Shown here piece after piece: positions 23,939-36,204 of a stretch of 64,000 nucleotides of DNA. The position numbers and the translations under genes were made by a program. The notes under the pieces were generated by a model. It was not told the DNA's origin. It was given only the letters and a program-made list of their open reading frames with translations, and did no database searches. Source of the DNA: Cenococcum geophilum 1.58 (taxonomy: Eukaryota; Ascomycota; Dothideomycetes; Gloniales; Gloniaceae); NCBI GenBank assembly GCA_001692895.1, contig KV748212.1, positions 124,001 through 188,000 of the forward strand, read 5' to 3'. Position 1 is the stretch's first letter, and each line of letters opens with the position of its first letter.

Positions 23939-25694
23939 CTATGAAGGCGTTCCGTTCAACTCCTTTTCTACCTCATTCATTAGATCTTTCTGACGCCGTC
24001 CAACCCGCTACTTCTCTGCACATGTATGACTCGTCTTGGAAGACGCTCTAGTCCAAGAAATTGCGAGGGTAGAATGTCTTTGAATTGAAATTCCTTCTCT
24101 TCTGCTAATGCCATCTCTACAGCATGACTAAATTTGACTGGATGTGCTGTTGGCAGGGCTACGTTGTGTATACCTGGCGCCGTCTTAGCTGATTGCAGCG
24201 CTGCAGTCATGCTAATGGCAGAATGTGGATCCAGAACATAACCTTTCGGGCCTGGACTGCTAGTGTTGGGCCATCGGTAGACATCGCGAATAGTGGCTAA
24301 TGTCTCCGCATCCGAAACCCGCTCTAATGCAAAATCTGCCTTTGCCGCATCTAACACTTTCTGCTCGACGCAGAACCCTCCTTTTGTCTTGAGGCTCGTC
24401 TGCCATTCCTTGACCTTCAAAGCCGCTATTTGTCTTCTTTCCTGTATTCCATCCACGCTGGAGGTGTAGATGTCATACGCGATGAACCACAATAGCTGCT
24501 CAAAGTTGCTGCTTATGAGAATATCCATCGCTGGGGATAAAGTTTCCTTTACGCCCTTAACGTGCACGTTGAACCCCTCTGCGGAAGCACTGTGGACGCC
24601 TTGCTTCTCATAAGCGCCAGTCTGCCAGAAGCGGTGGAGGACGTCGTTCTCATTTGTCGCGATGATGAGTTTCGATATAGGGAGACATTCGCTTCGCAAA
24701 GAATCCGGCCAGAATATCCCCAAAGCTTCCACAGGTAACGACGAAACGGATATGATCAGTTAATGGATTAAATGTGCCGGAACGGATGAGCGAGAGGTAG
24801 GATGCGAAGTAGTAAGTTATCCGGGCCAATATCCTCGAAAGATTTATTGAGTTGACTGAGGTGAGCATCTGGGCTATGTTGATGGAAGGGTCGGCGAAAA
24901 GGTCTTTTAGAAGGTCCTATTGTGTATCGTCAACAAATATCATGGCGGAGGAAGACGGGGCTTACTTGACAATCATCAAACGTCCCATAGACGCTCAAAC
25001 AGTGTACTAGACGATAAATTAGCTAAACTCAAAATCGATGTCCGTAAGGCGATAAGTCCAATAGCGAGCCCTTCAATAGCGTTAGGATACTAGAAACATA
25101 CTATTCTTATCGGTAACCGTCGTCATCTGAGCCTCCTGCATCTGGCTAACCCTCCCAGTCGGATACATGATAAATATTGAGATATCTTTCTTGCCTCTCA
25201 AGCCGAATATCCCAGCTGATCTAGTGTCACCACTTGTGGCTCTGATGACTATCAAGTGCTCGCGATCCTCCCCCGTCTTAACCTTATTCTGATTCCGCCT
25301 AACAAGGAAGAACTCAAAGATATTTCCCAAGAGCTGTAATGCCACATCCTTGAACGCAAAGGTCGGTCCATGGGATAGCTCCAGTAATTGGATCCTCCTA
25401 TCGCTGTCTAGTGTTACCATGGGTGTTACACTTGGTACCCTGAAGGTCGAATACGATTTATGTATAATGTCCTTGAGGGAGGGGGGCGGGATTTCGGCTT
25501 GTGAGATGTATAGGCTTAAGACTTCGAACGCAAGCCCTTCAAAAGGTAAACCGGCCCAGTTATTCTGCCAGTGGGAGGGAGGGAATCTCTTTAGGGATGA
25601 ATAATCCATTTTTAGGCGCGAGGCCTTTTAGGACAACTTCTTCGAAGGAGAGCTACTAATCATTAGCATTTGCAGTTGGCTTCGAAAGGTATCG
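23939..25694 (-). pseudogene. Threonine synthase (Thr4-type) pseudogene
   Basis: Threonine synthase converts O-phosphohomoserine to threonine with PLP. Homology runs nearly full length, from RYLS near the N-terminus (25694) to ELNGTPS at the C-terminus (23939). The PLP-lysine region is intact (HGPTFAFKDVALQ), as is IIATNEND. Lesions: no start codon found; two adjacent TAG codons (25653-25658); a frame change near 25575 between IPSLP and HWQNNW; a second near 24685 between FAKRM and LPISKL; and a third near 23982, after GVRKI, so that an early TAA ends the long frame. Conserved sites have also changed (SGDTRSAG, TCGSFGD where the family has SGDTGSA and TGNFGD). Two apparent introns remain (about 25030-25090 and 24915-24965), so this is a decayed gene duplicate, not a retrocopy. 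The functional gene must lie elsewhere. Confidence 0.85.
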
Positions 25695-25771
25695 ACCGTT
25701 GAGGTCACTCTCAGGTATCACCTTATGACTCACCACCCTGTTCTCGTATGTCGTACTACTGTCTCGATCAG

Positions 25772-25831
25772 CGACTCGGTCAACGACTCGGTCAACGACT
25801 CGGTCTACGACTTGGTCTCCGACACGGTAAC
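25772..25831. repeat. 12-bp tandem repeat, 5 copies
   Basis: Units of CGACTCGGTCAA: the first two are identical, the next three diverge progressively to CGACACGGTAAC. Flanked on the left by the related GTCTCGATCAG. It lies in the former upstream region of the threonine synthase copy. It also makes a short repetitive ORF (SDSVN-like) on +. Confidence 0.85.
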
Positions 25832-26501
25832 CAAATTAGTCTACTACCCTTTTTCTTATGTATTTATAGAGGCTCTAGAGCCACATTCAATAGACAGAGT
25901 TCTTCTAAGTGACTTGTCCGTCCGACAAAAGGTAGTAATTTACGCTGTAAGAGCCTCTACGCGTGCTCAGATATCTCTGTGACGCGGTATGTGAAGCCAT
26001 TAGACTGATGAATTAAAGAAGGGAAAATTTGACAGGATCAGAAAGCAGTTGGTAGCACAGTCGCCGCTGCTTTGGGTAAATTGACCGCTCCAAGAGACGA
26101 AAGCGGTGGGGATTTTGTCGCCGGCTTGTCGTTGTCGGCAAAACTTCGGTAGATCGGAGTCTCTGTCGGACTTCAGTACAAAGGGCGCGGCCGAGTTACC
26201 TCAGCAAGCTCAGACCATAGAATCAATTAGCGGACATACGTATATCCGCAAGCGGATATCGCTAACCTTTTTTGTCAAAAAGTTGATTCTATGGCTGAGA
26301 GACTTTCACAAGGTTTCTTAGGCGATCCGACCTGTTTTGTATATAGAGCAGTTACCTTCTTTAATGAAATTAATCTACACCCCTATAATAGCTATTATCT
26401 TAGAAATACCGTTAAATTGATCTGTAGAAGTAGCTCTATAATCGATAAATATATTTACTCTATTAGCCCCTGCGATGTTAAGTAAAAAGCGCCGCTAAAC
26501 G
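25832..26501. other. Border between gene DNA and RIP-affected repeat DNA
   Basis: No gene. Base composition shifts at about 26330: to the left CpA/TpG and GC are normal, to the right TpA-rich sequence dominates. A palindrome (next entry) sits at the border. Confidence 0.55.
26209..26299. repeat. Imperfect 91-bp palindrome
   Basis: Outer arms CTCAGACCATAGAATCAA (26209-26226) and its inverse at 26283-26299 differ by one extra base. Inside are further pairs, TTAGCG with CGCTAA and ATCCGC with GCGGAT. Short foldback element or hairpin; no target duplication seen. Confidence 0.7.
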
Positions 26502-26937
26502 TGTTACGGACGCTTTAAGTACGATGTTACGACTACTTGGAGAAGAGACGGAAGAAGCTAGTTGGTTAATTCAGGCACGGTCCAGGATGGAGCCGATAGA
26601 ACTATATGACGAGGAATGGTAACCGAGGTTATATAATGTGCTACGTATTAAACGAGAGGAATAAGAGGAACTTATGTACCTTATATATAAGACGTATATT
26701 ATATACAAGAAGGATTTTATAGGAGTACGGTTGTGTATTTAAGGACCCTTAGTCCCTACCTAGATAGTTCCTTCCTTGTAGTAATTCTTAGAATATAATT
26801 GGAGTTAATCTATTAGGCAACCACTCTACTAGTTATTATTACTTGTTAATTATTGTTACTTATATTTCCTATACACCTAGCCTAATAATAGAACCCACCG
26901 TAGTTCTTGCTATAAGGTTCTGTTATATAATTACTAC
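26502..26937 (+). repeat. Gypsy 1 5' LTR
   Basis: 436 bp, begins TGTTACGGACGCTTTAAGTA; ends at the RIP-changed GTTCTGTTATA where the 3' LTR has GTTCCGTTACA. Confidence 0.9.
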
Positions 26938-26972
26938 CTAGTTATGGTATTAATAATAGTAAGTTGGATAAC

Positions 26973-28080
26973 ATGCCACTAAAAGCAGCTACTATAACGC
27001 CATTGACGGCGGCAACTACTTTAAGGTTAGGTAACAATACTAGTATAGCAGACACTAACTTATAGCAACCTATAACGGTTAGACAGCTATAAGAGATAGT
27101 TAACTAGTTAATAAAAAATAATATAACGTTAGAAAATAGGATTAATGGGATAGGCGCAGTAAAGGTTAAGTTACTATTAATTAAAAGATACTTAGGAGAG
27201 AGATTAAAGCTTAAAGGATTTCTTACGCAAATATACTTTAAGGTAGCGTAAGAGGGAGCTAAGCTGGTAATACCTATAGATTAAATAGTATACACAGGAT
27301 TGTTCTTAATAGGAAGAGCACTTAAATAGTTTAAGCCTTACCTTATAGAAATCTAGGTAAACGGAATAATAACTATAAACTAAGAGGTACGGTTTATATT
27401 CTTAAGCTAGAATGGATTTATTAAGCGACTTATATAAATATTTAGAGACCTAGAGGCAGTAACTATAGCGGAAAGAAAACTCTAAGACATTATATAATAA
27501 ACCTTAGTAATTAAGTATATAATATAATTCTAGACGTTAGCAATATAAGTTAAGTAAAATAATAGGGCGCTTATGGCATAGTATAAACAGGGACTTAAGG
27601 CTAAAGTCTAGGACGTAATTATTTTAATAGAAGATACGGATACCCTAAGGGAACTAATAGATTAAGCGATTAAGATTAATAATTGGATCTACTAAAGGGA
27701 ACAGGCTAAGAAAGGTTAGAATAGAGTTTTATAGTTATATAAGGCGTAAAGTATATAACGACCTAAGCTAAGTTAAAAATTATGGTATAGCGTAGAGCTA
27801 ATGGACCTAAGTAGTACTAAAGAAGCCTATAAGAGATGGAGTAAGAAACTATAGAAACCTAGAGGATAAGAATTAAGTAATTAAAGGTCTAAGGAGCAGA
27901 GGCTAAACTAAGGATCTTAATAGCAGAAGATGTTTAGGTAGACTCTATAGCAAAAGTAATAGTTTAGAGAAGGAGCTTATATAAATTGCGGAAAATAAGG
28001 TTATTTCGCGAAGGATTACAAAGATAGTTAGAGATACTATGTAATAAAGGGAACTAGACTAACGGCAGACGATATATATA
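26973..28080 (+). pseudogene. Gypsy 1 gag, RIP-disrupted
   Basis: Capsid-type frame starting at the ATG at 26973, broken by many TAA/TAG codons. The region RDLEAVTIAERKL fits the fungal gypsy gag. A zinc knuckle lies at 27987-28019: C-x2-C-x4-H-x4-C is still traceable, but the Gln of the loop is a stop and the His and last Cys are both Tyr, as expected from C-to-T change. Confidence 0.8.
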
Positions 28081-30479
28081 TATAGAGGGATAATAATATA
28101 CTACAAGGGACAAAAGAATGTTTAATTAAAAGTTTTGTGTTTTGTTATAATAACGCATGCCAAATTTATAAGGACGCTAAGTATAGCGTAAGCTACTAGC
28201 TATAAGAGCTAATACCTATAGAATATAGAGGAACTAATAAACTAGTTCATAGATCAGATATTAAGGACGATAAATTTAACATAGGCGAAATATTTCGTGA
28301 TAATAAGGTAGTAAGAGCGGTTTACTAGGAACACGTAGCTATTAGAGATATTATACTAGAGGTAAAGGATAATTCTACTATAGAATAGGGAATATTAGTA
28401 GGGATTAGGACCCCACTAGATATAATATCTATTACTTTACGAGACGTAAGAGAAGTAGGACAGTAAACTATTTCGGTACTTAATAAAGGCAAAAGGCTAA
28501 AGGCTTAAGACTCTTAAGATAAAATAAGAAACGACTAAGATTCTTAAAATAAGATAAGGTAAGCTTAAGGACCTATAACGGACGAAAACCGATAGAGCAG
28601 AGTAGTAGCTTAGTTTAGCAACATATGAATAAGCTTAGGATGAAGTTTCCTATAGGTATAAGATTCTTAAGACAAGATAAGTAAGATTTAAGACTCTTAA
28701 GATAAGATAAGAACACTAAGTAAGCCTAGTTAAACTAAGGCTGGAGCTAGGCTTAAGTTAGAAGTAAGCTTAGGATTAAAGAATCTAAAGGACTAAGAAT
28801 TTAGAGTATGAATTAGGATACCCATAAATAAGAGGTAAGGAGCTTCTTTATAGATTAGAGAATCTATAGCGTAAATAGTAACTAGACTAGGAGACAGACA
28901 TATAGACCTAGAAGACTTATTAGTAGAATATGGTGTTTAGACTAAAGATTAAAAAGTTAATACCAAGATTAAGAAGTAAGAAGACTTTAAGAATCCATTA
29001 GTAAGACGAAAGCCAAAAGAAACCATAGAAGAGTTTAGGTAAAGAATTATTGCATAGTAAGAATAGAAACTAGATAAGAGATCTAGTATATTAGGACGTA
29101 TAAAGGACAAAGCGCTAGTATAAAGAATTACTAATAGGCTGAGAATAGGCATACTAAGAGCTAAGTGGCTTACCAAACTAAAAAATAAAGAGGATTTAGG
29201 AATTCTAACTAGGTTCGAGGAACAACATACTAAGGGCTGTTACAATGTAGTAATAAGAAGATACTTCCTTATAGACAGACCGTATATACTCTAGCAGCTA
29301 TACCAAAAGTGGTATAGATAGCGACACAATGATAAGTAGGAAGATTTCTATATATAGTTAGATAAAAAAGTTATTTAGGACCACCTAATTATAGAGAAGG
29401 CTATAACTTATATTAAAGGGGCCTTAATTATAATATTAAAGGATTTAGAGGAGCGTTTAGAGGACTGGAGAAGCGAAAAACATATCTTAGTACCTGCGAA
29501 TAAAGTTATAATATTTAGATTAGTATAATAGAGGTTTAAACTTAGGGACGAAGATAAGCTAAGAGTTAACCTAAAGCACCTAGTATATTATACGTTATTA
29601 TAGATTACGTGCGTAGATGATATATATAAGATATATAAGAATCTAAAGGAAAAGAATTAGAAATATTTTATAAGGATATATTAGATAATAGATAAGTAAT
29701 AATATAGGAATGCTAAATATATATATAGATAGCATCCAGCAGAAGTCTAAGAGAAAGGAGATTTAATACTTTAACTAGGAAGATTCCTTACGGAAGAATA
29801 CTTAGATAAATAATAGTGGTAGGAATGCCTAGAGAATATTTATCTATAGTATATTAAAAATAAAAAGCGAACTAGGTATTGGCTAAAGAGTAAGCTAAGT
29901 ATATAAGGATTAAGTAGCCAATAGTTAGGAAAAGTAGAGGCCTATAGGACTAAAGGGAGCTAGTAGTAGAGCCTTAAACCCTTAAAGGAATTTAAGGATA
30001 ATACCTAAATTTATAAATTAAATGGCAAGATTAGCAGTTCGAAGCGCTAATAAATAGTAGAGTGACGCGAAACCATATCTTACTAATAGCAGTTAAGAGA
30101 ATGGGATTACCTTATAGATAGAAGGAGCAACCTTACCTATTAGTTACAATTTTAGGAGATCTAATAGCCTATAGAGGAGGGATTATTAATCTTAAAATAG
30201 GACCTATTTAGCTAACTATTAAAGGAAGATAAATTAAGATGTCTTTTAATATATTACTATTAGGGAATAATAAGGCAGTATTAGGGATGCCTTAGTTATA
30301 GGAATACAACCTAAGGATTAATTGGATTACAGGTTAGGTTAATATTAAAGATACTTAACGCCGTAAGATATAACAATAAGCCAAATTAATATAGTATTAA
30401 GTTAGAGTAATATATAAAGAGATATTATAAGTATAGCAAGAAACTATAGTTACTAAAAAGTAAGAAGCTGTTAGAGTAT

Positions 30480-33300
30480 ATAGCTTAGGACTATAAGATA
30501 GAATTAAAACTAGGAATAAGTTTAAGGTTCTTTCTAATCTATAAGCTTACTAAAGAAGAAGGTAGAGTATTAAAAGAGTTTATTTAGGAAAATCTATAAA
30601 AGGGATATATTAAACTATTATAGTCATTAGCGGGTTATCCAGTACTATTTATACTAAAGAAAAATAGTAAACTAAGGCTGTGTATTAACTATAAATAGTT
30701 AAATAGCATTACTAAAAAGGATAGGTATCCTTTACCCTTAATTAGCAAAATCTAAAATAGGATAGGCAACGCGCAAATCTTTATAAAGATAGATCTGAGA
30801 TAGGCGTACTATTAGATTAGAATTAAGGAAGGTAACAAATAGAAGGCAGCCTTTAGGTTAAAGGAAGGACTATATAAACTATTAGTTATATAATTTAGGC
30901 TTATAAACGCACTAGTAACATTCTAGAAGCATATTAACAATATATTAGGAGAACACTTAGATAAATTTATTATAGTATACCTTAACAATATTATTATCTA
31001 CTTAATAATTAAGGAAGAATACGGGGAATACGTTAAATGGGTCTTAAAGAGACTATAAAAAGAATAGATGCTAGTAGCAATTAAGAAATACGAGTTCTTT
31101 ACTAGACCAATTTTATAGGATTTATTATTAAACTAGGCCAACTTAGTATAGATCTAAAGAAGATTAAGGCTATAGTAAATTGGTAAGAACTAGAGAACAT
31201 TACGTAGTTAAGATTGTTTTTAGGGTTTTGCAATTACTATAGAAGGTTTATAGCGCAGTGGTTAAAGGATATTAAACTATTTACGTAATTAACGAAGAAA
31301 GAAGAACTATAGGTATAGGGAGAGGAATAAAGGGAACTCTTTAAGAAAGTTAAAGAGTTATTTACCTAGGAGCTAGTTCTTAAGATCTATTAACTAGAAC
31401 TAAAGACGGTTATAGAAACGGATATATTAGACTATATACTAGGGGCATACTTTATACAGAGATATTAAAATAGATGGCACCCAGTAGTATACTATAGTTA
31501 GAAGATAACACCACCGGAGTTAAACTATAACATCTATAATAAGGAGTTATTAGGTATAGTTACAGTATTAAAGAAATAAAGAGCATTCTTATAAGGTATA
31601 GAAAAACTATTTATAGTTAAGATGGATTATAAGAACCTAATAGGATTCCTAATAACGAAGGAACTTAACTAAAGGTAGGTTAGATAGGTAGAGATGCTTA
31701 TAAAATACTATTTTAAGATTTAGTATACTAAGGGTACAGATAATACGCGGGCAGACGCTCTAAGCCGTAAAGCTAAACTATAAAACGATGAGAAGCTATT
31801 AGGGGCTTTACTGCGAAAAGATATAGACGGATTAATTAGGTATAATTATCCAAAAATTGTAGCAACTTAAGAGAGTAATAAACTAGAGAAAGTCTATAAG
31901 ATACTAGAGAGCTTTTAGGTATAAAGAATTCTAGAAAAATAGCTAGAAGATCTATAAATGGATATATATAAAAACCGAGAAGTAAAGTATATCCTAAGAA
32001 GCATAGCAGAGCAATTTATAGAAGAATTCTATAAGGGATTAACTTAGGGACATAATAGAGCTATAGGCTTAGTGTTAAGACTCTAAGAGGAGTATATTAT
32101 TAACGGAATCTAAAGGATAGCTAGGAAGGTTATAAAAGAGTATCTAAATTACTAAAGGAATAAACTAATAAGGTATAAGCTATATAGAGGGCTATAACCT
32201 ATTAAAACACTAGAGAGACTATAGGAGGTTATATTATAGGACTTTATTATTAAGTTACTAAAATTAAGAGATTCTATTACTAGGTAAGATTATAACGCGA
32301 TTTTAGTAATAGTAGATAAGCTTATAAAGTGGGGATACTTTATAGCATATATAAAAGAAATCTTAGCAGAAGATATCGCTAAAATCTATATTAAAGAAGT
32401 GTTTATAAGATATAAAGCACTAAATAAGATTATATCAGACAGAGATTTAAGATTTATAGCAGCATTCTAGGAAGTATTCTTAGCGGAGTAAGGAGTTTAA
32501 GCAGCAACTTCTACTATATATTATCCGCAGACAGACGGTTAAACGGAAAGACTAAATTAGACGCTAGAGCAGTATTTAAGGCATTATATTAACCATGCAT
32601 AAAATAATTAGGTATCACTATTACCAGTTATATAGTTTGTATATAATATAATACCTTAAGAAGGAATAGGCATATTACTATTTAAGGCAAATTATAGATA
32701 TAAGCTAAGAATATCGTTATTACTATAGCAAGTAAAGAAAATAAGTAGTATAGCTAAAGAAAGAATAAAGACGTTAATAAATCTTTATATAAACCTTATA
32801 GAATTAGTAAAGAAAGTATAAGAGAGAATAAAAAAGTACTATAATGCTAAAAGATCTAAGGGACCAGATCTTAAGGAGGGAGATAAAGTGTAGCTACTAT
32901 ATAAAAATTTTAAAAGTTAACAACTAAGTAAGAAGTTAGACTATATTAGACTAGGACCTTTTAAAATTACGTAAAGGATTTCACCGGTTATATTTAAGTT
33001 AAACCTACTAGCTAAGATAAAGATCTACCCTATATAGTATATCGCGATACTAGAGCTAGTATATAGGAATATTAAGCTACTAGTTTATAAAGCAGACACG
33101 TATAGAGGACAAGAAGAAGACAAATGGTAAGTTTTAAAGATCGTTAGTTATAAGGATGTTAACAATAAAATATAGTATAAGGTTAAGTAGATAGGCTATA
33201 CTAAGACTACCTAGGAGCTANTANAGAATTTAAANAANGCTATANGAAAGGTATAGNAGTATTAGAAGANATTAGGTTAGGNAGTATTAATAAAGAAGGA
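30480..33300 (+). pseudogene. Gypsy 1 pol (RT, RNase H, integrase, chromodomain), RIP-disrupted
   Basis: RT from ~30500 with LRLCINY-type and YLNNIIIY (30977-31000, ancestral YLDD) motifs; GFCNYYRRFIA near 31220; RNase H ETDILDYILGAYF near 31420; integrase core ILVIVDKLIKWGYF near 32310 and ISDRDLRF near 32440, retaining two of the acidic residues. A chromodomain-like region (VSYKDVNNK, VKxIGYTKT) follows at ~33130-33220, then N bases. Numerous in-frame TAA/TAG, few if any indels: substitutions rather than deletion silenced it. Confidence 0.85.
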
Positions 33301-33972
33301 TTACTAAAGAATAAGTCACCTAAGGGGGACCTAAGAAGAGTAGTTGCCGAACTACTTAGATCTATTTCCTTCTTTGTTAAAAGAGAATCCGTTCTTTTAT
33401 CGCTAAGTTCCTATAAATCTTATTTTATAAGTTTCTACTCCTTAAAACAAACCTTTTTATAAACCTTCTTAAGATAAAGTAGACGAGTAGACGCTATAAT
33501 CTAAGCATTTAGGGCCTTCTGTTCTGCATTATAAGAACGTTCTAATTTAGTAAGGGCTTAAGATAGTTTACTATCTAGCCGCGTAGTAGTAGATTAAATA
33601 TAAAACCCTAAGATAAATTAATTAGGGAACTAGACAACTATTAAGAGTAATAGGTTATATATATTTAGTATTAGAGGTAAAGTAAACATCACAGGACGAA
33701 TAAATATTTGCTTTAGTACACTTTAAGTAAGAGGACAGTTATTGCAAGGATGGACTTACTAATATAATATAGACTAACCCCTCTTTTAAATAATAAGAAT
33801 ATAGAGACGGTATAATCTTACTAAGAGATAATATTATAGTAATAGTGCGAGCACGACGTTAGGCGTGTAAAGAAGAAATTGCTTTAGGTATAATAAATAA
33901 CAATATTAACTAAATTAATTAGACGGACATTATACCTCTAGTAAATAACTTAGAGATATTTTAAATCTTTAA

Positions 33973-33999
33973 GGACGAAGATAAAGAGGAGGGAGATAG
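33973..33999 (+). other. Gypsy 1 polypurine tract
   Basis: Purine-rich stretch (AAAGAGGAGGGAGATAG) immediately 5' of the 3' LTR, the usual plus-strand priming site. A matching tract lies inside the left LTR of gypsy copy 2. Confidence 0.7.
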
Positions 34000-34425
34000 T
34001 ATTATGGACGCTTTAAGTACGATATTACAACTACTTAGAGAAGAGACGGAAGAAGCTAGTTAGTTAATTTAGGCACGGTCTAGGATGGAGCCGATAGAAC
34101 TATATAACGAGGAATGGTAACTAAGGTTATATAATATGCTATATATTAAATAAAAGGAACGAGAGGAACTTACGTACCTTATATATAAGACGTATATTAT
34201 ATATAAGAAGGATTTTATAGGAGTACGGTTGTGTATTTAAGGACCCTTAGTCCCTACCTAGATAGTTCCTTCCTTATAGTAATTCTTAGAATATAATTAG
34301 AGTTAATCTATTAGGCAACTACTCTACCAGTTATTATTACTTGTCGACTATTATTACTTGCATTTCCTATACACCTAGCCTAATAATAGGACCTACCGTA
34401 GTTCTTGCTATAAGGTTCCGTTACA
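34000..34425 (+). repeat. Gypsy 1 3' LTR
   Basis: 426 bp, same sequence as 26502-26937 apart from mostly C-to-T and G-to-A differences; begins TATTATGGACG and ends CCGTTACA. Confidence 0.9.
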
Positions 34426-34751
34426 AAACGAGTAATATGTCAATAATTAAATTGCCTACCCCTACTATAAATATAATATTAGTTAACCGGCGGACGCCTA
34501 TTTAAACACCGGCTAAAGCATCCACTAAGCGGATATTAAAGGAAGAGAAGGTTAAAGTTATTTTAGAATATTTATAGGAGTAGTGATGGTCCTTTAGTGA
34601 CCTTTCTTTGGCGTAGGTATAGCTTAATATTAAATATACGGAACGTTAATCCCCTAACGTAAATTTTAACCTAAGTTTATAAGTAATAAGCTAATTAATT
34701 TTAGAGCTTTATNATATAGACTTTAATTAATATATATAGAGATAAGGTTTT

Positions 34752-34770
34752 CTAGGGGGAGACCCCCTAG
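34752..34770. repeat. Perfect GC-rich hairpin
   Basis: 8-bp arms CTAGGGGG and CCCCCTAG around the loop AGA, in otherwise AT-rich DNA. Confidence 0.8.
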
Positions 34771-35174
34771 GACCCCCCTATATAGAGCTTTTGCTTAATT
34801 TAGAAGTAGTAATAAGATTAAGGCGCCTTGGTTACTACTAGGTAAGGATCTACTATAGTAACTAAAGCGCCCTACTTAAACCAAGCTTCCTACTTAAACT
34901 AAGCTTAAGGATTATATTAGTTATAAATCTAGTATATATTTAGACTATAGAGCCCTCTACGTAGGATTTAATATAGTAGATTATAATTCTAATTTAAAGC
35001 TTTATATATTAAATATTTTTAATACCTAATAACTAAATCGCCGTATAGCTAGAATTAAAGTAAGTCTACTACCCTAACTTAATTAAATACGCGTATAGGA
35101 AGAGATATAACTGTATATAGAGACGTCTAACATAATTAAGTAACCACGTCATTGCCTACCTAGTTCGGACGTAT

Positions 35175-35252
35175 GACGACGTAATGGCTCGGCAACGACA
35201 TAATAGCTTAGCGACGACATAATAGCTCGGCGACGACGTAATAGCTTGGCGC
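35175..35252. repeat. 19-bp tandem repeat, about 4 copies
   Basis: Unit close to GGCGACGACGTAATAGCTC; variant positions are mostly G/A or C/T (GCGACGACAT against GCGACGACGT, CTT against CTC). Confidence 0.8.
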
Positions 35253-36204
35253 CGAGTAATGGGAGGGGGGAGGAGGGGGAGGAGATTGGGGGTGACTCGG
35301 CTACTGCAAGAAGGTTATAATATTAGTGTGGTATTAAACTTTAAAAATTATATCCCGGGAGCTTAATTAACGACCCCTATATAAAACGTTAACAACATTT
35401 AATTATAGAGCTTTAAACCGGTAGATTTTCTAGAAATACCTATTATAAGTAGCTCTAAATATAAAATCTAGAATATTTAGTAGTAGTATAAGTATAGGAC
35501 GGGGGTATATATTTGCGTTCCTAAATATTATTATATAACGTAATTTTTAGGTAATAAAAACCACTATTAATATTACTCGACTAATACCTACTGGAGGTTC
35601 CTCCGTCCTTCCTATCTCCTCTCTTACCTATTTTCTCGTCTAATACTATCTATATCGCTATATTAACTAATAGATCCCTTAATAAAGACTAGAGAGGGGT
35701 ATTAGAGCGCCTCTAGCTCTTATAAGGAAGAAGAAAGAAGAAGAGAGGAAGGTATAGAGGAGGGAGTATTTATAGATAGAAGGAGGCCCTATAAGTATAT
35801 AATTTAGTAAGTACTAATAGTATAAGATTTATAATCAATCACTCGTTATAAGCTCTACATCGTTCCCATCCCCCATTTAAAAGTCGTTAGCATTAGTTAA
35901 AATCGTTAAATAGTGTACCCTTTAAGGTTTTGCCGACCTATATACGATTTCCTACTTAGGTTTAGTGTCTATATCGCATTAAACGAGGTCTAGCTACTTA
36001 ACGAAGTTCCTAAACTAAGTCGTTAATAGTAGCTTTATAAGACCGTCTACTACTATACTACCTATAAGAACGTGCTATAGGTAAATTACGCCGCTTTAAA
36101 CCTTATTATAAATATAGTGCTAGTATAGCTTAAAGTGCTTAGTGCGCGCGTGGTAGTCGTTACTTTTAGCAAGGCTTATAGCTAGTTACATTAGCATTTT
36201 GTTG

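Larger units (their letters stand above)
26502..34425 (+). mobile_element. Ty3/gypsy chromovirus 1, full length, RIP-inactivated
   Basis: Complete LTR retrotransposon of 7924 bp. LTRs lie at 26502-26937 and 34000-34425; a perfect 5-bp duplication AAACG flanks it (26497-26501 and 34426-34430). A purine-rich tract precedes the 3' LTR. Reading frames in order: gag with CCHC knuckle, RT, RNase H, integrase, C-terminal chromodomain-like region, the Ty3/gypsy order. All frames are full of TAA/TAG where Gln codons are expected, and the catalytic YLDD of RT reads YLNN, so it cannot move by itself. The same family recurs at 49960-57915. Runs of N at 33222-33282 mark uncertain assembly. Confidence 0.93.
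34431..36200. other. AT-rich stretch of unidentified origin
   Basis: 1.8 kb between gypsy 1 and the minisatellite field. RIP-like composition and no recognisable protein. Contains the hairpin at 34752, the 19-bp repeat at 35175 and a G-run-rich segment at 35261-35294 on +. It may be degraded transposon DNA. Confidence 0.45.

Noticed and set aside
28949-29176. 75-codon minus-strand ORF, repeated at 55283-55486 on +
   Set aside because: Antisense to gypsy 1 gag-pol; present in both copies only because the copies are homologous.
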